From the NCBI RefSeq assembly GCF_025141935.1, contig NZ_CP081120.1, positions 1,860,001 through 1,924,000 on the forward strand: DNA of 64,000 nucleotides, given 5' to 3'. Position 1 is the first letter of the stretch; the number at the start of each line of letters is the position of its first letter. Position numbers and translations under genes: made by a program. Origin of the DNA: Sulfitobacter sp. S190 (GTDB lineage: Bacteria > Pseudomonadota > Alphaproteobacteria > Rhodobacterales > Rhodobacteraceae). The notes under the pieces were generated by a model. It made no database searches and had not been told where the DNA came from. It saw only the letters and a program-made list of their open reading frames with translations. Below are positions 34,636 to 43,763 of the stretch, one piece after another.

Positions 34636-36669
34636 ATGCCCATTCTTGATGTACCTTCTTATGCCGCAGGAAACTGGATCGCGCCGGATACTGATGCCCG
34701 CACCATCGCCTCTGCGATCACAGGTGACACGATCGCCCGCGCAGGCAGCGCTGCCTTGGATACGGGCGCGATGCATCGCCACGCGCGCGACGTCGGCGGC
34801 CCTGCCCTGCGGGCGCTGACATTTCACGACCGCGCGCGCATGCTCAAAGCGCTTGCATTGCATCTGCAGGCCCACAAACAAGTGCTCTACGATCTCTCTT
34901 TCGACACGGGCGCAACCCAGTCGGATCATGCTTTTGACATCGACGGCGGCATTGGCACCATGTTCGTTTACGCGGCCAAAGGCAGGCGCGAAATGCCCGA
35001 TGCGCGGATCTATCTGGATGGTGCGCTCGAGCCGCTCTCGCGCGACGGTAGCTTCTCCGGCCAACACGTCTGTGTCCCGCTTCAGGGGGCGGGCGTGCAC
35101 ATAAATGCCTACAACTTTCCGGTCTGGGGCATGTTGGAAAAATTCGCGCCCACCTTTCTTGCCGGTGTGCCGTCGATCGTGAAACCCGCGACCGCCACAT
35201 GCTATGTCACGCAGGCCTGTGTCGCATTGATGGTGGAAAGTGGCATCCTGCCGGACGGCGCGCTGCAAATGATCGCGGGCGGCACGGGCGATCTTCTGCA
35301 AAGGCTCGACGCGCAGGATGTGGTCAGCTTCACCGGCTCTGCCGAGACAGCGCTGGGCCTGCGCAGCACCCCGCATCTGTTGCGCAATGCCGTACGGTTC
35401 GTGGCCGAGCAGGACAGTCTCAATGCGTCGGTTCTGGGGCCTGATGTTTCGCCCGGTAGCGCCGAATTCGACCTTTTCATCCGCGAAGCGCACCGCGAGA
35501 TGACCACCAAAGCAGGTCAGAAATGCACCGCCATCCGCCGGATCATCGCACCGCAGCGCCATGTGGACGCCGTAATCGACGCTTTGTCGCAAAAACTGTT
35601 ACAGACCAAGATCGGAGATCCCCGCGACCCCGAGACCGGCATGGGCGCCCTCGTCAGCCTCGATCAACGCCGCGACGTGCTTGAAAAGGCCGCAATGATC
35701 GGATCGCAAGCGCAGCTTGTCTGCGGTGATCGCGACGGTTCTGTGGGCAATGGCATCGACACCAAACGCGGTGCGTTCCTGTCGCCGATGCTCTTTCACT
35801 GCACCGATCCGGACGACGCGCCCCATGTGCACGATACCGAAGCTTTCGGGCCCGTCAGCACCGTCATGCCGTACCGCGACACGGATCACGCCATCGCTCT
35901 TCTAAACCGGGGAAAAGGGTCACTGGTGGCCTCGATCATCACGAACGATACGCAAGTCGCCCGCGATGTCGTTGCGGGGGCTGCGGCGTGGCACGGTCGG
36001 CTTTACTTCAACAACGCCGACAGCATGGCGGCATCGACCGGCCACGGCGCGCCGATGCCGCATATGGTCCACGGTGGTCCGGGACGTGCGGGCGGTGGAG
36101 AGGAATTGGGCGGCGTACGCGGCGTCCTGAATTATATGCAGCGGACGGCGGTTCAGGGCGGCCCCGACATCCTGACCGCCATCGGTGACTGCTGGGTGCC
36201 CGGAGCGACAGTGCACCGCGAAAAGGCACACCCGTTCACGCGCAGTTTTCATGCGCTTCAACTTGGAGAGACATTCGAGAGCGGTTCACGTGAAGTGACG
36301 CTCGACGATATTGAAACCTTTGCGCATTTCACCGGGGATACCTTCTATGCGCATATGGACGAGGACGCCGCCCGCGCCAATCCGTTCTTTCCCGGCCGCG
36401 TGGCCCACGGGTATCTTCTGATCAGCTTTGCCGCCGGATTGTTCGTGCAGCCCGATCCCGGCCCGGTGCTGGCCAATACCGGTCTGGACGCTTTGCGGTT
36501 CATGAAACCGGTCAGCCCCGGGGATCACGTGCAAGTGCAACTGACCGTGAAGAAAAAGACACCGCGCAACGCGGAATACGGCGAAGTCCGCTGGCATGTC
36601 TCGCTCACCAATCAGGACGCCGAGCAGGTCGCCGAATACGAGCTTTTGACGATGGTCAGCTACAGCTAG
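34636..36669 (+). CDS. paaZ: bifunctional oxepin-CoA hydrolase / 3-oxo-5,6-dehydrosuberyl-CoA semialdehyde dehydrogenase
   Basis: A 677-residue fusion enzyme that opens the oxepin-CoA ring (C-terminal MaoC-like hydratase) and oxidises the resulting reactive semialdehyde (N-terminal aldehyde dehydrogenase, about 1-520). ALDH residues are visible: Glu in [15 protein letters not shown] and nucleophilic Cys in [13 protein letters not shown]. The hydratase domain (about 530-677) has [30 protein letters not shown]. The ALDH domain lacks no key residue, so both activities are expected. It ends in a 4-bp tail-to-tail overlap with tgt. Confidence 0.95.
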   Translation: MPILDVPSYAAGNWIAPDTDARTIASAITGDTIARAGSAALDTGAMHRHARDVGGPALRALTFHDRARMLKALALHLQAHKQVLYDLSFDTGATQSDHAFDIDGGIGTMFVYAAKGRREMPDARIYLDGALEPLSRDGSFSGQHVCVPLQGAGVHINAYNFPVWGMLEKFAPTFLAGVPSIVKPATATCYVTQACVALMVESGILPDGALQMIAGGTGDLLQRLDAQDVVSFTGSAETALGLRSTPHLLRNAVRFVAEQDSLNASVLGPDVSPGSAEFDLFIREAHREMTTKAGQKCTAIRRIIAPQRHVDAVIDALSQKLLQTKIGDPRDPETGMGALVSLDQRRDVLEKAAMIGSQAQLVCGDRDGSVGNGIDTKRGAFLSPMLFHCTDPDDAPHVHDTEAFGPVSTVMPYRDTDHAIALLNRGKGSLVASIITNDTQVARDVVAGAAAWHGRLYFNNADSMAASTGHGAPMPHMVHGGPGRAGGGEELGGVRGVLNYMQRTAVQGGPDILTAIGDCWVPGATVHREKAHPFTRSFHALQLGETFESGSREVTLDDIETFAHFTGDTFYAHMDEDAARANPFFPGRVAHGYLLISFAAGLFVQPDPGPVLANTGLDALRFMKPVSPGDHVQVQLTVKKKTPRNAEYGEVRWHVSLTNQDAEQVAEYELLTMVSYS

Positions 36670-37796
36670 AGCGGATCGATATCGCCCTGTGCGCGGGTGG
36701 CATGGAAATCGCGCTGCCACGCATCGAATGTCCCCGCCGCAATTGTCGTGCGCATCGCGGCCATGATGTCCTGATAATAGTGCAGGTTATGCCAGGTCAG
36801 CAGCATCGAACTGATGATCTCCTGACTGCGGAACACATGGTGCAGATAGGCACGGCTGTAGTGGCGACAGGCCGGACAGCCGCAGTTTTCGTCCAGTGGC
36901 CGTGGATCATCCATATGGCGCGCGTTCTTGATGTTGAGAACGCCCAGACGCGTGAATACCTGCCCCGTGCGCCCGGACCGCGACGGCAAGACACAATCCA
37001 TCATATCGATCCCGCGGGCCACGGCCCCAACGATGTCATCGGGCTTGCCCACCCCCATAAGGTACCGCGGTTTGTCCTGCGGCAGCTGGTCCGGCGCGTA
37101 GTCGAGGCAACCGAACATCGCCTCCTGCCCCTCTCCGACGGCCAAACCGCCCACGGCGTAGCCTTCGAACCCGATGTCGCGCAGCGCATCCGCACTTTCG
37201 CGGCGCAGGTCCTGTTCCAGCCCGCCCTGTTGTATCCCGAAAAGCGCATGGCCCGGCCTGTCGCCGAATGCGTCACGCGACCGCTGCGCCCACCGCATCG
37301 ACAATTCCATGCTTTGCGCAATGCGGTCGCGGTCGGCCGGCAAGGCGGGGCACTCGTCAAAACACATGACGATATCGCTGCCCAGCAGGCGCTGGATTTC
37401 CATCGATCTCTCGGGGGTGATTTCGTGCTTGGATCCGTCAATGTGGCTTTTGAAGGTGACACCCTTCTCGGTAAGCTTGCGCAAAGCGGCGAGGCTCATC
37501 ACCTGAAAGCCGCCGGAGTCTGTCAGGATCGGACCGTCCCAGTTCATGAACTTGTGCAGCCCGCCGAGCCGGTCGATACGCTCCGCCGTGGGCCGCAACA
37601 TCAAATGGTAGGTGTTGCCCAAAAGGATGTCGGCCCCGGTCGACCTGACACTATCGGGCATCATTGCCTTGACGGTTGCGGCGGTGCCGACGGGCATGAA
37701 AGCGGGTGTCCGGATGTCGCCCCGCGTGGTCTTGATCACACCGGTGCGCGCGCGCCCGTCCTGAGCCTGTTTTTCAAAGGAAAAATCGCGCATCAT
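36666..37796 (-). CDS. tgt: tRNA-guanine transglycosylase (queuine/preQ1)
   Basis: A 376-residue enzyme that exchanges G34 for preQ1 in Asp, Asn, His and Tyr tRNAs. The general base Asp is in [11 protein letters not shown], the nucleophile Asp in [17 protein letters not shown], and the zinc site is C-x-C-x2-C...H in [17 protein letters not shown]. Two ATGs in tandem (37796 and 37793) can serve as start; the second has the better spacing to AGAGG. The tRNA-Asp genes in this window would be among its substrates. Confidence 0.97.
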   Translation of the reverse strand: MMRDFSFEKQAQDGRARTGVIKTTRGDIRTPAFMPVGTAATVKAMMPDSVRSTGADILLGNTYHLMLRPTAERIDRLGGLHKFMNWDGPILTDSGGFQVMSLAALRKLTEKGVTFKSHIDGSKHEITPERSMEIQRLLGSDIVMCFDECPALPADRDRIAQSMELSMRWAQRSRDAFGDRPGHALFGIQQGGLEQDLRRESADALRDIGFEGYAVGGLAVGEGQEAMFGCLDYAPDQLPQDKPRYLMGVGKPDDIVGAVARGIDMMDCVLPSRSGRTGQVFTRLGVLNIKNARHMDDPRPLDENCGCPACRHYSRAYLHHVFRSQEIISSMLLTWHNLHYYQDIMAAMRTTIAAGTFDAWQRDFHATRAQGDIDPL

Positions 37797-37907
37797 CCGC
37801 CTCTTTCGCTGTTCTCCGCGCTGACCTACAGCAAGCCGCTACATCTTGCAATCACGCCAAATTGAACCCATATCTTGTATGAGATAGCGCTTTGAGGAGT
37901 ACGATTA

Positions 37908-38804
37908 GTGCCTATTGAAGAATTGATACTGAATGCCATCCAGAGCAATCTGGTGTTTCTCCTGCTGGCTGCGCTTTTGGCGACGTTGGTGTTCAAGGCC
38001 GTCAAGATCGTCCCGCAATCTGAGCAGCATGTCGTCGAACGCTTCGGCAGGCTGCGCTCGGTGCTGGGGCCGGGCATCAACATGATCACCCCCTTCATCG
38101 ACAAGGTTGCGCACCGCATCTCAATCCTCGAACGCCAACTCCCCACAGCGAGCCAGGATGCGATCACCCGCGATAACGTTCTGGTGCAGGTGGACACATC
38201 CGTTTTCTACCGGATCATCGAGCCGGAAAAGACGGTCTACCGTATCCGCGATATCGATAACGCGATCGCCACGACCGTCGCCGGTATCGTACGGGCCGAA
38301 ATCGGCAAGATGGATCTGGACGAAGTGCAGGCGAACCGCTCGGCGCTCATCGCGACGATCAAAACCAACGTCGAGGATGCAGTCGAAAACTGGGGGATCG
38401 AGGTGACGCGCGCCGAAATTCTCGATGTGAACCTAGATGCGGCGACCCGCGCGGCCATGATGCAACAGCTGAACGCAGAACGCGCGCGCCGCGCCCAGGT
38501 GACCGAAGCCGAAGGCTCGAAACGCGCGGTCGAGCTGGCTGCTGACGCAGAGCTTTACGCCTCCGAGCAGACGGCAAAGGCGCGCCGCGTGCTTGCGGAT
38601 GCCGAAGCATATGCCACGCAGGTCGTGGCGGATGCGATCAACGAAAACGGACTGGAAGCGGCGCAATACCAGATTGCTTTGAAGCAGGTCGAGGCTGTCA
38701 GCGTCATGGGAGCCGGTGAGGGCAACCAGACGGTCATCGTCCCCACGGAAGCACTCGCGGCCTTTGGCGATGCGTTCAAACTGCTCAAGGGAGGTCGGGC
38801 ATGA
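37908..38804 (+). CDS. SPFH/Band 7 domain membrane protein (QmcA/paraslipin type)
   Basis: A 298-residue membrane-anchored scaffold protein. One N-terminal hydrophobic segment (about 10-30), then the SPFH domain (VKIVPQSEQHVVERFGRLRSVLGPGINMITPFIDKVAHR, LPTASQDAITRDNVLVQVDTSVFYRI) and an Ala/Glu-rich coiled coil (RRAQVTEAEGSKRAVELAADAELY). It starts at GTG 37908 with GAGGAG 9 nt upstream. Its stop overlaps the NfeD-like gene by 4 bp; such STOMATIN/NfeD pairs act in membrane microdomains and protease control. Confidence 0.92.
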   Translation: MPIEELILNAIQSNLVFLLLAALLATLVFKAVKIVPQSEQHVVERFGRLRSVLGPGINMITPFIDKVAHRISILERQLPTASQDAITRDNVLVQVDTSVFYRIIEPEKTVYRIRDIDNAIATTVAGIVRAEIGKMDLDEVQANRSALIATIKTNVEDAVENWGIEVTRAEILDVNLDAATRAAMMQQLNAERARRAQVTEAEGSKRAVELAADAELYASEQTAKARRVLADAEAYATQVVADAINENGLEAAQYQIALKQVEAVSVMGAGEGNQTVIVPTEALAAFGDAFKLLKGGRA

Positions 38805-39085
38805 TTGCTGCCGAAGGCATCCTGAACATCTGGTGGGTCTGGGTCTGTGTGGCCCTGGCGCTTGGCCTGCTTGAGCTTTTTGCGCCGGGCGCGATTTTCC
38901 TCGGGTTCGGTCTGGCCGCACTTGCCATGGCAGGTGTCACCGCTTTGGGCCTCGTCAGCAACCCCGCGGCGTTGCTGGCTCTTTTTGCCGGTCTGGCGCT
39001 GGTGGCGTGGATCATTCTGAAGTTTGTCTTTCGTCGGCAATCCAGTGGTGCACGTGTGGTAACCCGCGATATCAACGAAGGTTGA
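38801..39085 (+). CDS. NfeD-like short membrane protein (YbbJ type)
   Basis: A 94-residue protein with three hydrophobic segments (WWVWVCVALALGLLELFAPGAIFLGFGLAALAMAG, LLALFAGLALVAWIILKFVF) and a short polar C-terminus (RRQSSGARVVTRDINEG). It represents the short NfeD family partner of SPFH proteins. The typical C-terminal OB domain is largely missing, so it is shorter than the usual ~150-residue YbbJ. ATGA overlap with the SPFH gene indicates co-translation. Confidence 0.85.
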   Translation: MIAAEGILNIWWVWVCVALALGLLELFAPGAIFLGFGLAALAMAGVTALGLVSNPAALLALFAGLALVAWIILKFVFRRQSSGARVVTRDINEG

Positions 39086-39167
39086 AAAATAGCGCAGGGT
39101 GCGTCCCTTTACGCCCCTGCCCGCAATCCCTATATAAAAACTCAGGAACAGCTGAGACGAGGCGCAG

Positions 39168-39527
39168 ATGACCGAACAGACCCCAATGGAAGGCACCCCG
39201 CTGATTGCCCCTTCCACCACAGATCACCCGCTCTATGAACAGGTGGTCGATGCCTGCCGGTCCGTCTATGACCCGGAAATTCCGGTAAATATCTACGAAT
39301 TGGGCCTGATTTACACCATCGACATCAATGACCAGAACGAGGTGGACATCAAGATGTCGCTGACGGCACCGGGCTGTCCTGTCGCGGGCGAAATGCCCGG
39401 CTGGGTCGCCGATGCTGTCGAACCCATCGCAGGCGTCAAGCAGGTCGACGTGGCCCTCGTCTGGGAACCCCCGTGGGGCATGGACATGATGTCGGACGAA
39501 GCGCGTCTGGAACTGGGCTTTATGTAA
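39168..39527 (+). CDS. sufT: SufT-like Fe-S cluster assembly factor (DUF59)
   Basis: A 119-residue MIP18-family protein that assists maturation of Fe-S proteins. It has VYDPEIPVNIYELGLIY and LTAPGCPVAGEMPGWV with the conserved Cys, and the family ending DVALVWEPPWGMDMMSDEARLELGFM. Other suf genes are not adjacent except the SufA-like gene at 41092, so this may be the 3' part of a dispersed suf set. RBS GACGAGGCG precedes ATG 39168. Followed by a terminator. Confidence 0.92.
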   Translation: MTEQTPMEGTPLIAPSTTDHPLYEQVVDACRSVYDPEIPVNIYELGLIYTIDINDQNEVDIKMSLTAPGCPVAGEMPGWVADAVEPIAGVKQVDVALVWEPPWGMDMMSDEARLELGFM

Positions 39528-39550
39528 GCCGCCCCCTGATTTGATTTAAT

Positions 39551-39579
39551 ACGGGTCGCTCTGCCGGGCGGCCCGTTTT
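39551..39579 (+). terminator. rho-independent terminator of sufT
   Basis: ACGGGTCGC (39551-39559) pairs with GCGGCCCGT (39568-39576), 9 bp with one G-U pair, followed by TTTT. It ends 24 bp after the sufT stop region. Confidence 0.75.
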
Positions 39580-39642
39580 GCATTTCTTGCCACGCGGTCG
39601 ACGGGCTGGCAGACTGACGCCAACAAAGAACACGAGGCAGAC

Positions 39643-40248
39643 ATGCAGGACTGGGCCGTCTTTACGGGTGATATTGTCAAATCCACCGCCATGTCGCCGG
39701 ATGCGCTGGACGCGGTGTTCGCCGCGCTCGCGCGTGCCGCGGCGCAGATCGGCAAGTGGCAGGGCACGACCGTGCCATTCGCGCGGTTCCGCGGCGATGG
39801 GTGGCAGATGGCGGTTGATCCGAAATACGCGCTGCGCGGCGCCCTTCTCGTGCGCGCTCTTGTCAGGGCGACGGGCAAAAATCACGACACACGCATCGGT
39901 ATCGGTATCGGCGCAGGAACGGTCACCGAGGGTGATGTCACCGCGGCGGACGGACCGGCCTTCGTGGCATCGGGTCACGCGCTCGACACGATGAACCGCC
40001 ACGCCCATTTGTCCGCGCCCGGCGCAAATGCTCCCCTGCGCGCAGCGGCCCCTCTGGCCGACCGGATCGCACAAGGCTGGACGCCCAAGCAGGCCGAGGT
40101 TGCCGCGGCCCTCCTCGCCCCCTCTCCGCCGACGCAAACCGCGCTCGCGGAACAGCTGGGGCGAAGCAGGCAGATGGTGCAAAAGCAGGCCGAAGGGGCA
40201 GCGCTCAGCGATCTCATCGAAGCGTGTGAAGTGGTCGAAGCGCAATGA
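39643..40248 (+). CDS. SatD-family protein with C-terminal HTH-like region
   Basis: A 201-residue soluble protein. The N-terminal 120 residues (WAVFTGDIVKSTAMSPDALDAVF, FRGDGWQMAVDPKYALRGALLVRAL, TRIGIGIGAG) have the ITGDIVxS start and RGDGWQ core of the SatD family, which looks like a nucleotide-cyclase-related fold. The C-terminal part (WTPKQAEVAAALLAPSPPTQTALAEQLGRSRQMVQKQ) reads as a helix-turn-helix. No enzymatic role is established. It lies 64 bp before a DUF3307 membrane protein on the same strand, a partner often found with SatD proteins. Confidence 0.75.
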   Translation: MQDWAVFTGDIVKSTAMSPDALDAVFAALARAAAQIGKWQGTTVPFARFRGDGWQMAVDPKYALRGALLVRALVRATGKNHDTRIGIGIGAGTVTEGDVTAADGPAFVASGHALDTMNRHAHLSAPGANAPLRAAAPLADRIAQGWTPKQAEVAAALLAPSPPTQTALAEQLGRSRQMVQKQAEGAALSDLIEACEVVEAQ

Positions 40249-40257
40249 AGCATCGAA

Positions 40258-40282
40258 TGGTTGCAACGGAAAATAGCAACCA
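40258..40282. promoter_or_regulatory. inverted repeat between SatD and DUF3307 genes
   Basis: TGGTTGC (40258-40264) and GCAACCA (40276-40282) form a perfect 7-bp inverted repeat with an 11-nt A-rich spacer, just after the SatD stop and 30 bp before the DUF3307 start. It could be an operator for the SatD HTH domain or an mRNA hairpin. Confidence 0.4.
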
Positions 40283-40312
40283 AAAACCATTGCAATTCGG
40301 GAAAGCCACCCC

Positions 40313-41035
40313 ATGAATATCCTGCTCATGCCCCTCCCTACGATCGAATTGCTGATCGCGCTGGTGACCGCCCATCTGCTGGCCGATTTCGTGTTTCAGA
40401 CAACGCATATGGTGCTCAATAAACAGCGCCCGCTAATCCTGCTGATGCATGGGCTGCACGTTTTCGCACTAACCGCCCTTCTGTCCGGGGGGGCGATGCT
40501 GCTGGCGCTGGGCGTCGCCCTCAGCCATGTGATCATCGATGCGGTAAAGGTCCATCTGGCTCCCGACACCCTGCGGACCTACCTGCTGGATCAGGCGGCA
40601 CATTTCGCCGTGCTGCTCGGCGCGGTGGTCTGGCTGCCTCTTTGGCTGCTCGAGCCCCTCTGGCCCCCCTTGTCGGCAGACATGATACAGATTGCGCTGG
40701 TCGTCAGTGGCCTTATCACCGCCAGTCTGGCCGGCGGTCCCGCTGTAGGGCATCTGATGGTGCGCTTCAAGGCGCACGCACAACCCGACGGGCTTGAATA
40801 CGCAGGCCGGATCATTGGCGTGATGGAGCGCGGATTGATATTCCTGATGGTGATGATCGGCGAGCCTTCCGCAATCGGTTTTCTGATCGCGGCAAAATCG
40901 ATCCTCCGGTTCGATACCGTGTCCCGCGACCAGCGGCTGAGTGAGTATGTGATTATCGGCACATTGGCATCTTTCGGTTGGGCCCTCGCTGCCAGCTTTG
41001 CCACGATGGCCACATTGGCCGCACTGGGCTACTAG
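40313..41035 (+). CDS. DUF3307 integral membrane protein
   Basis: A 240-residue inner-membrane protein with about six hydrophobic segments. The N-terminal ALVTAHLLADFVFQTTHMVLNK followed by LLMHGLHVFAL and ALSHVIIDAVKVHL is the DUF3307 signature, including conserved His and Asp residues within membrane segments that resemble a metal site. Function is unknown. It is encoded 64 bp downstream of the SatD-family gene in the same direction; this association suggests a shared module. Confidence 0.82.
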   Translation: MNILLMPLPTIELLIALVTAHLLADFVFQTTHMVLNKQRPLILLMHGLHVFALTALLSGGAMLLALGVALSHVIIDAVKVHLAPDTLRTYLLDQAAHFAVLLGAVVWLPLWLLEPLWPPLSADMIQIALVVSGLITASLAGGPAVGHLMVRFKAHAQPDGLEYAGRIIGVMERGLIFLMVMIGEPSAIGFLIAAKSILRFDTVSRDQRLSEYVIIGTLASFGWALAASFATMATLAALGY

Positions 41036-41091
41036 CCCCTCTTGAGCTTACCCCCCCGCGCCCTTATCTTGACCTCAAAGGAGCACCACAC

Positions 41092-41436
41092 ATGTTCGGC
41101 ATTCCAGGCAAGCAGGCCGTCACCATCACCCCGAAAGCAGCGGGCCAGATTTCCAAGCTGATGACCAGCGCAGGCCATGCCGGTTTGCGCATCGGCGTCA
41201 AAAAAGGCGGATGCGCGGGTATGGAATATACGATGGAATATGTGGATACGCCCGATCCGAACGACGAAGTTGTCGAACAGGACGGCGCGCGTGTGATGAT
41301 CGCTCCGATGGCGCAAATGTTCCTTTTCGGTACAGAAATCGACTATGAAACGACACTTCTGGAATCCGGTTTCAAATTTAAAAACCCCAACGTGACCGAG
41401 GCATGTGGCTGCGGCGAGTCGATCAAGTTCGACTAA
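41092..41436 (+). CDS. A-type Fe-S cluster carrier (SufA/IscA/ErpA family)
   Basis: A 114-residue carrier that passes Fe-S clusters to apoproteins. The three Cys of the family are visible in KKGGCAGMEY and EACGCGESIKF. ATG 41092 follows AAAGGAGCACC. It fits SufA best given the nearby sufT, but ErpA/IscA cannot be excluded from sequence alone. The frame is open upstream with no similarity. Confidence 0.92.
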   Translation: MFGIPGKQAVTITPKAAGQISKLMTSAGHAGLRIGVKKGGCAGMEYTMEYVDTPDPNDEVVEQDGARVMIAPMAQMFLFGTEIDYETTLLESGFKFKNPNVTEACGCGESIKFD

Positions 41437-41527
41437 TACCCCCCTTCGGCCCCCAGAGCACCTCGATTGTGCGTCCGGTCGCAGAGTGCTAGGCACACGA
41501 AAGCAAGCACTCAAAAACGGGGATCAC

Positions 41528-42280
41528 ATGCGACGCAAACTTGCCGCCGGCAACTGGAAAATGAACGGCCTGCGCGCCGATCTGACCGAGCTCGACACCC
41601 TTCACAAGGACCTGCCCGACCTCGGGCCGACCGAGGTCGCAATCTGCGTACCGGCGACACTGCTGCACGCCGCGGCGACAGCGACGGGCGAAAGCGCTAT
41701 TGCCATCGGTGCCCAAGACTGCGCGCCGCAGCAAAAAGGCGCCCACACCGGAGACATCTCCGCTCCGATGATCCGGGATACAGGTGCGACATTCGTCATC
41801 ATCGGCCATTCCGAAAGACGCGATGACCACGGCGAAACCGACGCGGATATCGCGGACAAGGCTGCCGCGGCATGGGCCGCGGGTCTCACCGCGATCATCT
41901 GCTGCGGCGAAAGCCTTGCAACCCGCGAGGCAGGCACGACGCTCGATCATATCGCCACCCAACTCACAGGCTCCCTGCCCGACGGGGTGACCGCGCAGAA
42001 CACGGTCATCGCCTACGAACCCATCTGGGCCATCGGCACGGGGCACGTCCCGACACAAGAGCAGATCGCCGAAGTTCACGATTTCATCCGCGCACAGCTC
42101 GACGACCGTTTCGGCGCAAAGGTCGCGGACAATATCGCCCTGCTCTACGGCGGCTCCGTCAAAGGCAGCAATGCCACTGAAATCTTCGCGGCAGAAAATG
42201 TCGACGGTGCACTCGTCGGGGGCGCATCGCTCAAGGCATCGGACTTTCTGCCGATCGTGGCGGCGCTTGCCAACAGCTAG
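41528..42280 (+). CDS. tpiA: triose-phosphate isomerase
   Basis: A 250-residue TIM-barrel enzyme interconverting glyceraldehyde-3-phosphate and dihydroxyacetone phosphate. It has NWKMNG (catalytic Lys and Asn), IIGHSERR (catalytic His), AYEPIWAIGTG (catalytic Glu), and LYGGSVKGSNATEIF and DGALVGGASL for phosphate binding. Length and motifs are complete. It is followed by a large hairpin (42330-42362). Confidence 0.97.
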   Translation: MRRKLAAGNWKMNGLRADLTELDTLHKDLPDLGPTEVAICVPATLLHAAATATGESAIAIGAQDCAPQQKGAHTGDISAPMIRDTGATFVIIGHSERRDDHGETDADIADKAAAAWAAGLTAIICCGESLATREAGTTLDHIATQLTGSLPDGVTAQNTVIAYEPIWAIGTGHVPTQEQIAEVHDFIRAQLDDRFGAKVADNIALLYGGSVKGSNATEIFAAENVDGALVGGASLKASDFLPIVAALANS

Positions 42281-42292
42281 GCCAGACCGCCC

Positions 42293-42315
42293 CTTCATCT
42301 TGCCCTTTAAACTCA
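42293..42315. repeat. short dispersed repeat, copy 1
   Basis: A 23-nt string beginning CTTCATCTTGCC and ending TTTAAACTCA recurs, with one C fewer, at 61692-61713. Both copies are intergenic and both are followed by CACGGGCGC at the start of a GC-rich hairpin. Confidence 0.5.
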
Positions 42316-42329
42316 ATCCCGAACGCACC

Positions 42330-42362
42330 ACGGGCGCGGCACCTGCGATGGTCCGCGCCCGT
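42330..42362. terminator. hairpin between tpiA and the convergent dctM
   Basis: ACGGGCGCGG (42330-42339) pairs perfectly with CCGCGCCCGT (42353-42362) across a 13-nt loop. The flanking T-run is weak, but its position between convergent genes supports a terminator role for one or both. Confidence 0.6.
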
Positions 42363-42383
42363 TAGTCTTTCATGCTTCCCGGA

Positions 42384-43760
42384 TCAGTTGGTGATGATTT
42401 CGGGGCCCATCATCAACGTCGGCAACCACGTGGAGATGATCGGGATATACGTCACCATGATAAGGAACACGAACAGCACCGCGAGAAACGGCAATGCCGC
42501 ACGCACCACTTTCATCATCGGCATGTTCGCCACGCCGGATGTGACAAACAGGTTCAGACCGACGGGTGGGGTAATCATCCCGATTTCCATGTTGACCACC
42601 ATGATGATGCCCAGATGGATCGGGTCGATGCCCAACTCTATCGCGATCGGAAAGACCAACGGCGCCACGATGACCAACAGGCCCGAGGGCTCCATGAACT
42701 GCCCCCCGATCAACAGGATCACATTCACAATGACCAGAAACATCACCGGCCCAAAACCGGCATTCAGCATTGCAGCAGAAATCTGCTGCGGGATCTGCTC
42801 ATCGGTCAGCACGTGCTTGAGGATCAACGCGTTCGCGATGATAAACATCAACGTCACCGTCAACTTGCCTGCATCGAACAGCGTATTCTTCGTGTCGCGG
42901 TGAAAGAAGACGGTCACCAGTGCCTTGGGTTTCTCGAGCAGGTTCAGGTTGCGTCCCTCACCCGCGACATGAAGCGGGCCCATGTCTCGGTACACGAAGG
43001 TCGCGATCAGAAAGGCATAGACCGCCGCAACCGCCGCCGCTTCGGTCGGCGTAAAGATACCGCCGTAAATACCGCCAAGGATGATGACGATCAGAAACAA
43101 TCCCCATCCTGCCTCTTTGCCCGAAGCCCAGACTTCCCCCCAACCCAACCAATCGCCTTTTGGCAGGTCCTTCACCTTGGCGATGATGTAGATCGTCAGC
43201 ATCAGCATCGTGCCCGCCATCAGACCCGGGATCACACCGGCCAGAAACATCCGGCCGACCGAAACATCCGTCGCAGAGGCATAGACCACCATCACGATCG
43301 ACGGCGGGATCAGAATGCCCAGCGTGCCCGCGTTTGCGATCACGCCTGCCGCGAATTCCTTGGAATAGCCGACCTGCCGCATTCCCGCGATCACGATTGA
43401 CCCGATGGCCACCACGGTTGCAGGCGATGACCCCGACAGCGCGGCAAACAGCATACAGGCAAACACACCGGCAATGGCCAGCCCGCCCGGAAGGTGCCCG
43501 ACAAGCGCGATGGAAAACCGGATAATCCGTTTGGCCACACCGCCCGTGGACATGAACGATGACGCCAGAATGAAGAACGGGATCGCCAGCAGCGTGTAGT
43601 GCCCCGCCATCGCCTGAAAGAAGGTCTGCGCGATAGAGGCCATCGACGTGTCGCTCAGCACCAGCAGAAAGACGATGGAGGACAGGCCAAGCGATACGGC
43701 AATCGGAACGCCGATCAGCATCAGACCGACTACCATCGAGAAAAGAACAACAACTTCCAT
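42384..43760 (-). CDS. dctM: TRAP transporter large permease DctM (C4-dicarboxylate)
   Basis: A 458-residue membrane subunit with about 12 hydrophobic segments that forms the ion-coupled transport channel. Family stretches include FACMLFAALSGSSPATVVAIGSIV, LGILIPPSIVMVVYAS and GMITPPVGLNLFVTSGVA. It lies 3 bp after dctQ. The neighbouring DctP and DctBD assign it to C4-dicarboxylate (succinate, fumarate, malate) uptake. Confidence 0.95.
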   Translation of the reverse strand: MEVVVLFSMVVGLMLIGVPIAVSLGLSSIVFLLVLSDTSMASIAQTFFQAMAGHYTLLAIPFFILASSFMSTGGVAKRIIRFSIALVGHLPGGLAIAGVFACMLFAALSGSSPATVVAIGSIVIAGMRQVGYSKEFAAGVIANAGTLGILIPPSIVMVVYASATDVSVGRMFLAGVIPGLMAGTMLMLTIYIIAKVKDLPKGDWLGWGEVWASGKEAGWGLFLIVIILGGIYGGIFTPTEAAAVAAVYAFLIATFVYRDMGPLHVAGEGRNLNLLEKPKALVTVFFHRDTKNTLFDAGKLTVTLMFIIANALILKHVLTDEQIPQQISAAMLNAGFGPVMFLVIVNVILLIGGQFMEPSGLLVIVAPLVFPIAIELGIDPIHLGIIMVVNMEIGMITPPVGLNLFVTSGVANMPMMKVVRAALPFLAVLFVFLIMVTYIPIISTWLPTLMMGPEIITN

Positions 43761-43763
43761 GAC

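Noticed and set aside
33844..35592. 582-codon minus-strand open frame across paaE, the diiron gene and paaZ
   Set aside because: It crosses several well-supported genes on the other strand and has no recognisable domain; a shadow frame.
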